The position numbers were made by a program, and so were the translations under genes. From Cryptomeria japonica (taxonomy: Eukaryota; Streptophyta; Pinopsida; Cupressales; Cupressaceae), in the NCBI RefSeq assembly GCF_030272615.1, contig NC_081408.1, positions 762,346,673 through 762,410,672 on the forward strand: a stretch of 64,000 nucleotides of DNA. Reading direction: 5' to 3'. The notes under the pieces are model-generated. The model was not told the DNA's origin, did no database searches, and saw nothing but the letters and a program-made list of their open reading frames with translations. Positions 42,677-53,427 of the stretch are shown here, in pieces. Within the stretch, counting starts at the first letter, position 1. Each line of letters starts with the position of its first letter.

Positions 42677-43930
42677 CTGCAGTACGGACTTTAAAGTCCG
42701 AACTACATGATTCTCTTGGCCAAATACATTTCGGACTTTAAAGTCCGGTGTGTATTTGCAGGCTTCTTTGCCTGCAGTTCGGAATTTAAAATCCAAACTA
42801 TGGGAAGTCTTTGCCTGCAATTTGGATTTTAAAGTCCGAACTGCATGTGGTCTCAGACTGCAGTTCGGGTTTTAAAGTCCGAACTGTAGTTTGTTTTAGC
42901 CTACAGTTCAGACTTTAAAACCCGAACTGTAGGGGGTTTGACCTCACTTGCATGTTGGACTTTAAAGTCCGATGTGCAAGTGTTCCTAGCTTGCATGTCA
43001 GACTTTAAAGCTCGACATGCAACTGCGGGTTGTAATTAATGGCATATTAATTGATTTTTAGGGTTAGTTAAAATGATTTATAAGTTAATTTTTCATGATT
43101 TATTTTTCATTGTGATTTGTTTTCCCCTTCGTGCACCCCCTCCTCCATTTTCTCCCATCGCGACTTGGTTTTTATTCTTCGTGGCTTGATCGAATCGCTC
43201 CATATTCAGATTTTTCAATCATCATAGCGGAAGAGGTAGAGTTTTTGTTTTTGGGTTTTTTAGTTTTTTCTTGTTTGCATGTTTTCCTTTTTTCCTTTTC
43301 ATTTGTTGTTTTCGGATCTATATCCGGAGGACAATCGCATTTTGAAGTCCGATTGCCTCCTTTGTTCTGGAGAACAATTGAACTTCAAAACCCGATTGTC
43401 CTTCGGATCTCCTTATCTAAAAATGCATACCAGACTTTAAAGTCCGGTTTGTAGTTGAAGATTTGTCTCCTTGCATATCATATTTTAAAGTCTGATATAC
43501 AGCCTATTAACCTTCGCATATCAGACTTTAAAATCCAATATGCTGAGGGGTATTGGTTGACATGTCGGGTTTTAAAACCTGACATGTCAACCAATTGTCC
43601 TTCCCTATTAAAAGCACATTAGACTTTGAACTCCGATGTGCCTTTGATTTTTTTTTAGATTGCACATTGGACTTTAAAGTCCGATGTGCTTATTTTGAGT
43701 TTTTCCCAACACACCGGACTTTAAAGTCCGATGTACTAATGATTTCCGCGGAGTCTGCACATCGGATTTTAAAGTCTGGTGTGCAGGTTGTTTTTCCAAA
43801 TTTGCACATTAGAGTTTAAACTCTGATGTGCTGTTAATATTCCTTAACATTGCACATGGACATTAAACCCTGATGTGCAAACTTTTTGTTTGTAAAAGAA
43901 GCAGATCAGACTTTTTTCTCCAACCTGCTA
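42677..43930. repeat. Palindrome array, element A 3' LTR copy
   Basis: Same units and order as 3811-5030, with substitutions in single arms that often break perfect pairing. Well-kept units include the GACTTTAAAGTC palindrome at about 42678-42706, the CATGTCGGGTTTTAAAACC unit near 43558-43588, and the CACATTGG...CCGATGTGC unit near 43660-43690. One extra unit with an ACACCGGACTTTAAAGTCC core near 43705-43740 has no counterpart at the same place in the 5' copy, so the array has changed unit number. Confidence 0.85.
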
Positions 43931-44052
43931 TTTTTGGCAGTTTTTACTCCTTAGCCTATTTTGAGTCTTGTTTTTTGATCCGTTTGAGAAAAATTGATTT
44001 TGATTATGATGAATAGCTAATCATCAGTGTTAAATGCAGTCATTGTGTATGA

Positions 44053-47000
44053 ATGTCAAAGCTCTCTCACAAAAAGCCCGAGTCTTCCTCAGGACAACCG
44101 TCTCCAAGTAAAGCATCATCAAAAAAGATGAAATACAAGTATGATAGGTAATTGAATATGTACCCTGAGAGTTCAGTGGACTCCAACATTAAGGAGATCA
44201 GGGACACCAAAATTGGGCATGTTGACATGCAAGAATTTGTTGACCGGGTTCAAAATGCTCCTGCACGACTAACCAGTTTAATCAAATCTGAGTTGCATAA
44301 GTATGCTTCTTTCCCAGTTGCGGCTCATGATCCTGAATTTGCACTGGCAGTGGCTGATGATTTTGATCTAAGCACAAGGCAAGTAAAAGATGATGATCAT
44401 AATGTCATCATGACTCTAGATAGTGTATTCTTCAATAGTGTATTTAAAGGTTCATCAGTTGAAGAAGTAGCTGATATTTCTCAAGAGATTGCTCAAGAGT
44501 ACTATGAGAAACATGAGGATAAATGCAAAAAAGTGATTAATACTGTTTATATCTATACTGTTAGAACTTCCCTCACCTCACGATGGCCTAAGTCTTTCCA
44601 CAGGAGTGATTTTAATGAGGAATATAATGACATGGTCACCATGTTATCCAGAGTGAGAGGATTAAAAGACACTCATTACTTCCAAAGCTGGATGACTTAC
44701 TACATAAATATAATCAGAAAGGGAGCTGCAAGAATTGATTGGGGAGAATAGATAAGTGATGCGCTTTGCGCCCAATTGAAAGAGGTCAAGGTAACACTAA
44801 AGTTTTATACAACCTCATACTTGGTTTACGCAGCTGCTTCAATGAGGCAATATCTAGGCTTGTCAACCAAGGGTGACAGAAGAGTGGTGCCCATTTGGGA
44901 GTACTATGACTAGCTAACTATCAAAAATCAAATGTAATCATTATAGGAGGGTTAATGATGCCTTCTTTGCTGTATGAAAGTGCATTTTTGATAAAGGCCT
45001 GCAAAAGAGAAGAATATCAGAGGTCGCTTACAGTAGAGTGTCTCATTTTGGGTGCGTATTTCTACAGTTTCACACATTCTCCTATATCCGAATTGGATGT
45101 TTCTCAAGTGAGCCCTTCATTCTTCCAAGGTTCCCTTCAGACAAAATCGTCCTTATGGAGCTATGTAGACAATTGATTAATGTGCATGAGAAAAAATCAC
45201 AGGCACATAAGACTGGACTGAAATTCCCAAAGTCAATTGGTAGGTATTCAGTGCTGACCAACCCCAAGGCCAAAAATATGGAGGAGGAAATGCAGTGGAA
45301 TACCATGAGAAGATTCAAGGCTCGAATCGATTTTGATTTTCAGGGTATAAATAGAAAACTCAAAAGGACATACACTCATGTTTATAGGTTTGAGGATGTT
45401 TGGGCAGATTGTCAGAATGAGGAGGATATAAGAAGGATGAATTTCAACTGCCTTACTCTAGAACAAATTGAAAATCTGGATCTAGCTAAGATCCCAATGA
45501 CTATGGAAGACACAAATGACATAGTGGATCCTGTTTATTATGAGAAGAAGATTGCTGATTCCCCACTTCCACTTGTGCAATGGTCAAAGAAGGAAAGCAA
45601 GTCCATTACGGAAAGGATCTCTCCCATCTTAGCAAACACCAATGTCTGGTTGCTAAAGAAGAATATCAGGATGAAACAACTTCCCACTAGTTCAGGAGAT
45701 AATGACAACAGTGATGGTCCATTGGGCAAGACAACAATAGCTGAAACAAGAACCAAGAGGAGGGAAGACTCACAAGCACTATCCTCAGCTCCTGTGATAC
45801 AATCAAAAGGTAAAGGGCCCAAAATCAAATTTATAGTTAAAGGGTGAAAGAAGGGTGAATCATCATCTGCACCATAGGAAGCAGTGATGAAGGAGTCAGA
45901 ACAACCACCTACCAGTGAAGCTAGAAAGGGAAAAGAGGTTGAGGAAGGTGAAATTCCTCAACAAGAGGAGGTACAGGTAGAAGAAATATTGCACCCAGCT
46001 GAAGTTGACGCCCCAATTATCTCACAGGTAATCGTCCATTCTGTTGACTCAGACTCAGACTCTGACCAAGAGGATGAAGATTTTCATGAGGATGCAGATC
46101 TAAGTATGGGCATGACGCAATCAGAGACCGTTGGTTAATTTTTTACAATAAGCAACTTCTCTAATTTAGATGATATCCCTTCATCTACTTTTGAGTCTAC
46201 CATGATGGATTTTAATGAAACCTTACAAGATGCACTTGTAGAACAAGTTTCGGTAGATTTACCCGACACTACTACCACCATCACAACAATTCTTCCATTG
46301 GTAAGTGCTAAAGTTACACTCATAGCACCCTCGACTCTCCTACTTTTAATTAAAGAGATAGCAGCAACCGATGTTCCACTAAAAGCTTCAATATCAGCAC
46401 CATCAGTAACACTCACAACTGCTCCAAATTCTAGTCAACCTGCCCCTGAATCTTCAGCTCCAAGTCAGCAAGGAGCTACTACTCCATCATCCAATCTAGA
46501 ACTACCCCCTTGGATGGAAGTAGTGGCCCCTAAGAGGAAAAAATAGGTAATATCTCCTAATGAATTTGACTTTGAACTTTTAGTTCCTCCAAAGCCTAAG
46601 GGAACGAAAAAGCCAAAGACATTATCTTGGGTGGCTGTAGACCCAGCTTCCAAGAGTAAATACGTTGAAGTTATGGTACCTTTGTCAGACAAGGAAAAAG
46701 GCAACATACAATCAGAAGATTATACCATGCAGGTTGTAGAGCTTGGGGTGGAAACACATGAGAGTGTGAAATTAGATTCTGAGACAACCCTTAATTCTTT
46801 ATTGAGAAGATTGGATCAAGAGAGGGATGAGAAAAATGTCTTGAAGTAGAAGTGTGAATAGCTAACCAACATCCTTTTAAAGGTAACACAATCTTCTCAA
46901 GAGGTTGAACCTATAGGGTCATCAATAGACACTGAAGCTCTCAAAAAGATTGAACAAGTAGGAGCTAAAGACCAGTTCATGGATGAATGGATCTCACAAC

Positions 47001-47659
47001 TAAGGTCAAAAGGCTCTCATCTTCTGAGCTCAACAGTGGAACTATTGTCTGATTATTTAGTGATCCAGAGTCAAATGCAAAGACTCAAAACCTTTTTATC
47101 AGAGGAAATTGAGGAAGTTGTGAAAGGCACTACCTTGTGGAGCAAAATGGAGGTTTTCAGGATAGATGTCCTGGTTGAGAACAAGGTAATTCCCACAAGG
47201 GAGAAGTACATTTAAATCTTGTCATTATTGTCTCATAAACAAGAGACAATGAAGTTAATGATTACAGAGCTGGACCAGGAGAAGAAAGAAGGTGATGACA
47301 AGGTTGACCTTATTTTTTCTAAAGTTGGTGATCTCCCTTGCTATTTATATGATAGTGATCAAAATCTCGTCACTGCTGAAGTTGTCACACAGGAATTCCT
47401 TTCCTTGATGGACCAATGCACGAGACAAGATTTCTTGCTTGATATCTTTGATAAACTGTTAGAAATTTAGGTTAGTTTTGAAGTCCTCGCATCCATGTCG
47501 AAGGATGTTAAAAAGAAACAAGTGAAGATTCAAGATGCCATGTCCCGCATCCAGATCATCACAAGTTCTACCTTGATGCCGAATGAAGTAGAGGTCAAAG
47601 CCATCCTTGCTAAATTCAAAGTTTTCCAGAAATCCAATGAAGAAGAGAATCAAGAATGA
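44053..47659 (+). pseudogene. ORFx, U3-encoded protein of element A (3' LTR copy)
   Basis: Homologous to 5152-8754. Met at 44053 opens the frame; a stop near 44150 interrupts it, then 44152-44751 is open (199 codons: MQEFVDRVQNAPARLTSLIK, MTLDSVFFNSVF, DTHYFQSWMTYYINIIRKGA). After further breaks 45038-45847 is open (269 codons: FHTFSYIRIGCFSSEPFILP, VYRFEDVWADCQNEEDIRRM, LTLEQIENLDLAKIP). An acidic linker (45884-46138, DSDSDSDQEDEDFHEDADLS), a Thr/Pro/Ser-rich segment (46202-46546) and the helical tail (46979-47659) follow. This copy keeps longer open stretches than the 5' LTR copy. Its function is unknown; the shared FxYIRIG block links it to ORFx of E. Confidence 0.68.
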
Positions 47660-47817
47660 AGTACCCTCTTTTGGCACTCTTTCTTCATGTAGATGCACCA
47701 ATATATGTTGTAAATTTTTATACAGCTGCACATTTTCTTTATGTAGTAGTTGTAGTAAAATGGGAATGTGTGGTTGAATAAGTCAACTGTGCCCACCTTT
47801 TTCTCAACTTCTTTTCC

Positions 47818-47940
47818 TATATAAGGAGGACCTTTTTGTAAATATTTTTTATCTTTTTCATGCTTAGCAAAACTCTTCTGGATTTTTATCACAATTAAGA
47901 CTTTGAGCTTTTGTGGTGAAAATTTAGTCAAACAAATAAA
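47818..47940 (+). promoter_or_regulatory. Element A 3' LTR: TATA box and polyadenylation signal
   Basis: TATATAAGG at 47818-47826 and AATAAA at 47935-47940, downstream of ORFx. In a full-length transcript the ORFx of this LTR would lie in the 3' U3, before the polyadenylation site. Confidence 0.6.
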
Positions 47941-48578
47941 GAAAATAGTTTTGTTGATGCAAACTTTGTGTTATATCAAGAAAGTTGTTTATATTATTTA
48001 ATGTTCCTATGTTCATTGAATACATATTACCTTTAATTCTTTGATCTTTAAGATATTGCTACGTGGTTAGAGAGCTCTCAAATCTTGCCAGTAGACTTTA
48101 TGCTCTTAGCATACTTGAGAAATCTATTGATAAATTAAATAACTTGTAGTAAGCTTTGTATTGCTGCGGTTATTTGTAGTTTAATGGATTAGAAAGCTAC
48201 ACTTGAAGACTTTGAGCTTTAAGCTAAGTTTCTAATTGTTTAATTTGTAACGATCAGTGTGAATTAGTGTTACCATAAAGGAGACTTTGTGCTCCTTAAA
48301 AGTAACTCTTTGTGTAGTTTGTTAGATTAATAGTTCTTTTCTTTGAATATCTGAAGAGGTAGAGAAATTGTAAGTAGGTGAAGGGAGAATACATAAACTC
48401 TGAAAAAAGAGAGTTATATGCCCAACACCAAACCACCAATTTAATTTCTTTCTAATTAAAGGAGAAATTTAATAGGGAACCTCCCCTTGATGAGAGAAGA
48501 GATTAATTTCTTAGCATAGCGTTGTGTGAATTTTATGTTTTGTCATTAGTACGTTGGTGACAAAATATTCACCCAACA

Positions 48579-48912
48579 CCGCTAAGAAGAATGTTCATTC
48601 CCGAGTTATACATTTACTGCAATCGATCTTCACATGCAAGATCCTCAAGGAAATAATTCACATGCACATAACTAACATGCCATCTCAATCTCATCCTTAT
48701 TTCTTAGCTAACTCATCACAGAATGTCACCGGTTGCATCGCACAAATTAGATTTCCAAATCGGAAACCCTAGAGCTGAGACTACCAACTGGTAGTCACAC
48801 TTAGTGAAACCTTGACACCTGTTCACTTCATCCCTTCATACCGGTTCACCTCTACTTATTGACATCAATGATAACATACGTTATCATCATACTCGTTCAT
48901 CATATGCCAACA
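48579..48912 (-). repeat. Copia B LTR1, second part
   Basis: Continuation of 2599-3635 after element A, starting CGCTAAGAAGAATG and ending TATGCCAACA at 48912. Homologous to LTR2 61217-61550. Together the two parts make a 1.37-kb LTR. Confidence 0.9.
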
Positions 48913-49261
48913 ATCTCCCCTTTTGGCATTGATGGCAATATTCAATGTAGCATTGCAACTATAAACAACATAGACCAGTGCAACTATAACATATATCTTC
49001 ATCACTTCAAATGTCTTCTACCTCATACATCAAATATCTTCTCCCCCTTTGAATATAATGCCAAAGTGGAGGAACAAGCTTCCATTCTCCATTATGCTGC
49101 TCCCCCTATGGAGTATCATCCTGAAAGATTTGACACTATAGTACTTGAGTGCTATGGAGCACATATTTTTAGTTTACTTCATGAAGGGACAAAACCCCTA
49201 ATTCACTTCTCAAATAGGTAAATGTAGTCTTCGATAAGGGCTTAGTGAATATGTTTTCTAG

Positions 49262-50263
49262 CTACTCCTTATTGGAAATATGTTGTAATACAACCTCTTT
49301 GTTTTGAACCTTCTCTCTTAAGAAGTGATACTTAAGCTCAATGTGCTTAATTCTAGCATGCAATATCAGATTCTTGGAAATACTGATTGCACTTGTGTTG
49401 TCACAAAATATAATCATCGGTTTAGAAATAGGTACTCTGAAACCATCCAATACATGTTTCATCCAGATTGCTTGAGTGCAATGCTGCCACATATTTTTCT
49501 TTAGCTGTAGACTGGGAAATACGACTCTGCTTCTTACTCATCCATGAGATTAGTCTTCCACCAAGAAAGAACGCTCAACTGGTTGTGCTCTTTCGGTCGT
49601 CCACATTACCTCCCCAATCTACATCGGTATATACATTGAGATTAAAATCACCATTGTAAGGATACCACAATCCATAATCAATTGTCCCTTTCAGGTATCT
49701 AAGAATCCTCTTGACTGCTACCAAGTGGGATTCTCTTGGACTTTTCTAAAAATGGGCCACAATGCCCACTGCATGAGCAATATCTGGTCTGTTGTGTACC
49801 ATATAGTGCAGCTTACCGATCATTGACTGGTACTCATTCTCATTCACCAACATTGAATCATCTTCCTTTGTTAATTTGCAGCTGGTCACCATCGGTGTAC
49901 CAACTGGTTTGCTCTCCTCCATGCCAAAGGTCTTCAATACCTCTTTGACATACTTGGACTGGGTTATAAAGATACCCTCTTTCATCTGCTGAATATGTAG
50001 ACCAATGAAGATCTTTATCTCTCCAATCAGAGACATCTCAAACTCTTTCTTCATTTCATCTACAAATGCATGGCTTATTTCATCATCTCTTCCTCATCTA
50101 TAAACACTTCATAGATCATAATCTGATCACCTTCAGATTTCAGGTAGATGTTGTTGTCCTCACTTGTTCTTTGAAATCCTATCTTCACCAGATGAGAGTG
50201 TAATCGTTCATACCATGCCGTTGGTGCTTGTTTCAATCCATATAGGGCCTCGTGTAGTATCAA
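49262..50263 (-). pseudogene. pol: Copia B2 RNase H and RT C-terminal part
   Basis: Three minus-strand pieces. 50263-50075 gives [20 protein letters not shown], then an RT active-site region that reads YEVFIDEEEMMK; B3 has [12 protein letters not shown] there, so about 14 bases including one catalytic Asp codon are deleted. 50054-49746 is the RT connection (FITQSKYVKEVLKTFGMEES, KPVGTPM, YQSMIGKLHYMVHNRPDIAH). The RNase H continues in a shifted frame through 49740-49500 and ends at 49492-49262 with IIFCDNTSAISISKNLILHA and RIKHIELKYHFLRE. Frameshifts at about 49490 and 49745 and the active-site deletion make it dead. Confidence 0.85.
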
Positions 50264-50640
50264 TCTCCAAGTGGGAGATTGTTCGGTGTGGAGTCTAATC
50301 AGTCTCCAAGTGGGAGATTGTTGAAAATTTTTTTTGCCATTTTTTTTTCATGAAAACTGACATTGTAATAAAACCCTAAAAAGGATGACTTTGTTTGTTG
50401 CCCTAAAAATGCATGTTATAAGCGGTTGGGATGCTTAAGGCATGGTAATGTTGATGTACTATTTTTGCTGGATAATAAGAAAGATTGGACGACTGTGTAT
50501 GGTGGACGTAACCCATTATAGGTGAACCACAATTAATCTCTGTGTTATCTATGTCCTATTTTATTCCTTTATCTTTTGTATTTAAATCTGCATATAATTG
50601 TTAGTTCATATTTGCTTTAGATCTGCTTGAAACCATAACA
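50261..50640 (+). mobile_element. 3' end fragment of an unrelated Copia-type element (polypurine tract plus LTR)
   Basis: Inserted in B2 RT where B3 is continuous. The motif TCTCCAAGTGGGAGATTGTT occurs twice (50264-50283 and 50303-50322). The second copy leads into an LTR of 322 bp, TGTTGAAAAT (50319) to AACCATAACA (50640). GTGGGAGAT is a typical Copia polypurine tract, so this is a plus-strand 3' end and not a plain solo LTR. About 60 bases of B2 coding sequence are missing at the site, and no target duplication is evident. Confidence 0.6.
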
Positions 50641-51306
50641 CACTTCCTCTTCTAGGATTCCATTAAGGAATGTAGACTTTACATCCATCTAATATACCTT
50701 GAATCCCTTAAATGCTGCAAATGCAAGTAGTATTCAAACACCTTCTAGTCTAGCCACTGGGGCAAAGGTTTCTCCATAGTCTTCTCCTTCTTCCTAAGAA
50801 TATCCCTTGCATACAAGTCTTGCCTTGTTCCTTACAATTGTGCCTTCTTCATTCGGCTTATTCCTGAAGACCCATTTGGTACCTATGACATTCTTGTGTT
50901 TTGGTTTGGGTACTAAAGACCATGCTGCATTCTTTTCTATCTGGTCTAGCTCTTCTTCCATTGCCTTAATCCAGTCTTCAACTATAAGTGCCTCTCTAGA
51001 AGTCTTAGGCTCAAATTCAAAAATCATGCAAGAGTTTTCTTTCACCTTTCTTCTTGTGAGTATACCATCATCTTTATCTCCTATGATCTGCTTTGGACCA
51101 TGATGTAGTTTCACATATCTAGGAATGACTCTAGCTAGTTCTGCTTGATTTTCCTCTTCTTCTTCTTCTCCATCTTCTTCTTCACCTATTGCAGCTTCTA
51201 CCGGTACATGAAAACTTAGGTCTTTGCTTATTTATTTCTTAACCGGTTCCTAGAAGTTTACACCCGATTCATCTTCCACTTGCTCGTTGCATGTTTCCTC
51301 AGGTTT
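50641..51306 (-). pseudogene. pol: Copia B2 RT N-terminal part and integrase-RT linker
   Basis: The frame 50794-51114 gives DDGILTRRKVKENSCMIFEF, then [20 protein letters not shown] and [20 protein letters not shown], the canonical start of Copia RT (x-W-x-x-AM-x-EE, then GTKWVFK-like). The distal part near 50650-50780 (fingers and first palm Asp) is broken by stops. The linker 51120-51300 is acidic (Glu-rich) and equivalent to the EEEDGEEEEEEEENQAEPA segment of B3. Confidence 0.8.
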
Positions 51307-52036
51307 CTAAGGGGATTCATCAACCCTAACATGGATACTCTCAACAATTTTCTGAGTCCTATTGTTGTAGCACTTGAGAGATTTGTGTTCAATGGAATAT
51401 CCGAGAAATATTCCTTCATCACATTTAGTATCAAACTTGGTCAAATGCTCACCTCTCTTGATATAACACTTATTGCAAAATACTTTAAAATAAATCACAG
51501 TCGGAGTCTTCCCAGTCCAGTACTCATAAGGGGTTTTAACTTTACCTTTCTTGATGAGTACTCGGTTCATAGTATAGACTACGGTGCTCACTGCTTCTCT
51601 CCAAAAAGTGTGAGCAACCTTTCCTTGGATCGACATTGTTCCAGCCGCTTCAACTACAATCCTTTTATTCCTTTCAGCTATGCCATTCTGTTGTGGTGTC
51701 CTTGTGGCAAACAAATACCTTTTGATACCATTCTCTTCACAGTACTTATTGAATTCATCACAAGTGAATTCACCTCCTTGATTAGTTCTTAGGCATTTTA
51801 TTCTTTGACCACTTTCCTTCTCTACCAATGCTGTAAAGGCTTTGAACTTTCCGAACGCCTCAGACTTGTCTTTCAAGAATTTGACCCACATCATTATTGA
51901 GAAATCATCAGTAAGAATCATGAAATACCTATCTCCTTGAATACTTCTAGTTTTCATAGGACCACACGGATCGGTATGCACAAGATCAAGTAAGTTCTCT
52001 ACTGAAAAAGACTTACCTTTGAAAGTTGAGGAAGAC
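51307..52036 (-). pseudogene. pol: Copia B2 integrase
   Basis: The open frame 51307-51981 (224 codons) covers nearly the whole catalytic core and C-terminal part. MHTDPCGPMKTRSIQGDRYF, ILTDDFSIMMWVKFL (first Asp present), CLRTNQGGEFTCDEFN (second catalytic Asp replaced by Asn), TPQQNGIAERNKRIVVEAAG (Glu present), then KTPYEYWTGKTPTVIYFKVF and the GIFLGYS block. The N-terminal side continues to the insertion point of D at 52036. The Asp-to-Asn change would abolish activity. Confidence 0.88.
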
Positions 52037-53076
52037 TGTTAGGTCCCGGAGACAACTGAGAGGGGGGGTGAATCAGTTGTCAAATGAATTTAAACCAAAA
52101 ACAACTTAAACAACTTTGTGCTTAATACCGGTGAAACAATCTGTTATACCGGTGGATATTTTTATTAGATAATTGCAATACTGGTAAAGATTAATGCATG
52201 AAACAAAAAGACAAAGTCATCCACAACACATAACACCAATATTTGTACGCGGAAACCCTGTAAGGGGAAAAACCACAATGGGAAACCTTACCCATAATCA
52301 GATGATACTACTGCAGATAGTAAGTGTATACAAATGGGGTCTACACATGCAAAAAGGCCAAGCCCTAGCGCTCACTACTTAATCACAAAATAGGAGTCAC
52401 ACTGACTACAATTAGATGGTTAAATCCAATAAGAATATACTGTTCAAAATGGCATCTTCATATGTTGGATTCAGTATCAGTGTAGTTCTAATTGTCTTCA
52501 CAAAAACCCTCCTTCAATCTTCAAATGATGTCTGCATGTATAACTTTTCTTATTCTCGCATATACCTTTACACAATCCTTTTTCACACTCTACACATGAT
52601 CTTACATTTATACCATAACCTAGGACCAATTTTAGTAGGTCGGCTCGACAAGATATATTACAATAAAATCATTTTATAATAAAAACAATATCGATGCAAT
52701 AACTGATTCAACATGTCGGCTCAATGCATTTACAACAATAAGTCATCTCCATAGCGTGCCATGTTGATCTGGAGAAGATAAACCCATCGGTGTAACCTGG
52801 ACCTATTTGTCGGTAACAACAAATATGTAAATAAGAATATGCCAATTAACAAAACTCCAAGACAAGGTGTCCACACGATGTCTTCGTCATAACCAAATGT
52901 TTTCCATACCCTTCCAAGTGCCGGTGATCATTTTATCTTGCCAGTGTACTAGATACCGGTGACTGTGCATAAGTCACTTGCTTGCCAATGAATGTTGTTG
53001 ATTCTCCAAAGTGCCAGAGTTGATAAGGTTTAGTAGGTGTTGACATCAATGACAAAACCATACCAAAATACCAACA
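52037..53076 (-). repeat. Copia D 3' LTR (1,040 bp)
   Basis: From TGTTAGGTCC to AATACCAACA in window orientation. It carries a G-run inside an inverted repeat at 52051-52081 (GACAACTGA...TCAGTTGTC). No coding frame is supported. The next bases (53077-53090, minus strand AAAGGGGGAGAT) form the polypurine tract. Confidence 0.92.
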
Positions 53077-53427
53077 ATCTCCCCCTTTGGCATTGATGGC
53101 AACACAAGATGGAAAAACCATCAAAGTGCCAAAACAGAAATGCCAAATACCAAAAGCCAACAATTTTCCAAAAAGAGATCATAACTAGAAATCAAAATAC
53201 AGATAGAGAATAATAATCTCTCCCAAATAACAATCTCTCCCCTTGGGAGCAACATGTTTTTTTCCATACCAATCTCTCCCCCTTTGACATCAAATTCCAA
53301 AGTTAGTACAAAACCAAGTTCATATACAAAATACCAACCAAATTAGTACATTAACTATGACCCCAAGATGGTTTCTGAGATATTGAAAAGTCTCCTTAGG
53401 TAGAGGTTTAGTGAAGATATCTACAAT
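53077..53427 (-). other. Copia D 3' untranslated stretch with polypurine tract
   Basis: The polypurine tract (minus strand CCAAAGGGGGAGAT) directly precedes the 3' LTR. A further A/G-rich segment near 53215-53290 repeats the GGGGGAGA theme three times. No gene is seen. Confidence 0.7.

Larger units (their letters stand above)
3636..48578 (+). mobile_element. Giant Ty3/Gypsy element A (Tat-like), carrying nested elements
   Basis: This plus-strand Ty3/Gypsy element lies in LTR1 of the Copia array. Its 5' LTR is 3636-9672 (TGTTTG...CCAACA). A primer-binding site follows at 9679, then gag, protease, archaeal-type RNase H, RT, gypsy RNase H and integrase to 15570. The 3' LTR remnant is 42675-48578, ending in the same CACCCAACA. 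Element E and its own inserts occupy 15571-42674. No clear target duplication is visible: catac at the left against the bases around caacac at the right. Without nested DNA the element would be at least 17.8 kb, about two thirds of it LTR. All its frames are broken. Confidence 0.88.
42675..48578 (+). repeat. Element A 3' LTR (first about 175 bp missing)
   Basis: Colinear with 3805-9672 and ending in the same CACCCAACA, followed directly by the resumed Copia LTR1 (CGCTAAGAAG). It begins abruptly against element E at 42674/42675, lacking the equivalent of 3636-3804. It carries the second palindrome array (42677-43930), ORFx (44053-47659), TATATAAGG (47818-47826), AATAAA (47935-47940) and U5. 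Its presence on both sides of gag-pol proves that the array and ORFx belong to the LTR. Confidence 0.88.
48913..52036 (-). mobile_element. Copia family B, internal region copy B2 (3' part)
   Basis: The 3' half of the B2 internal region. A polypurine-type tract lies next to LTR1 (minus strand AAAAGGGGAGAT, about 48913-48925). A roughly 330-bp non-coding stretch follows (48926-49260, nothing recognisable beyond short chance frames), then RNase H, RT, an embedded foreign LTR fragment, the RT start and integrase. Element D (52037-58592) separates it from the 5' half at 58598-60177. Confidence 0.88.

Noticed and set aside
42675-48578. A 5.9-kb segmental duplication of 3805-9672
   Set aside because: The two copies flank gag-pol in direct orientation. 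One is followed by a primer-binding site and the other by resumed Copia LTR1, so they are the LTRs of element A.
51280-51792. 170-codon plus-strand frame opposite Copia B2 integrase
   Set aside because: Antisense shadow of the integrase, whose sense translation has the catalytic blocks.
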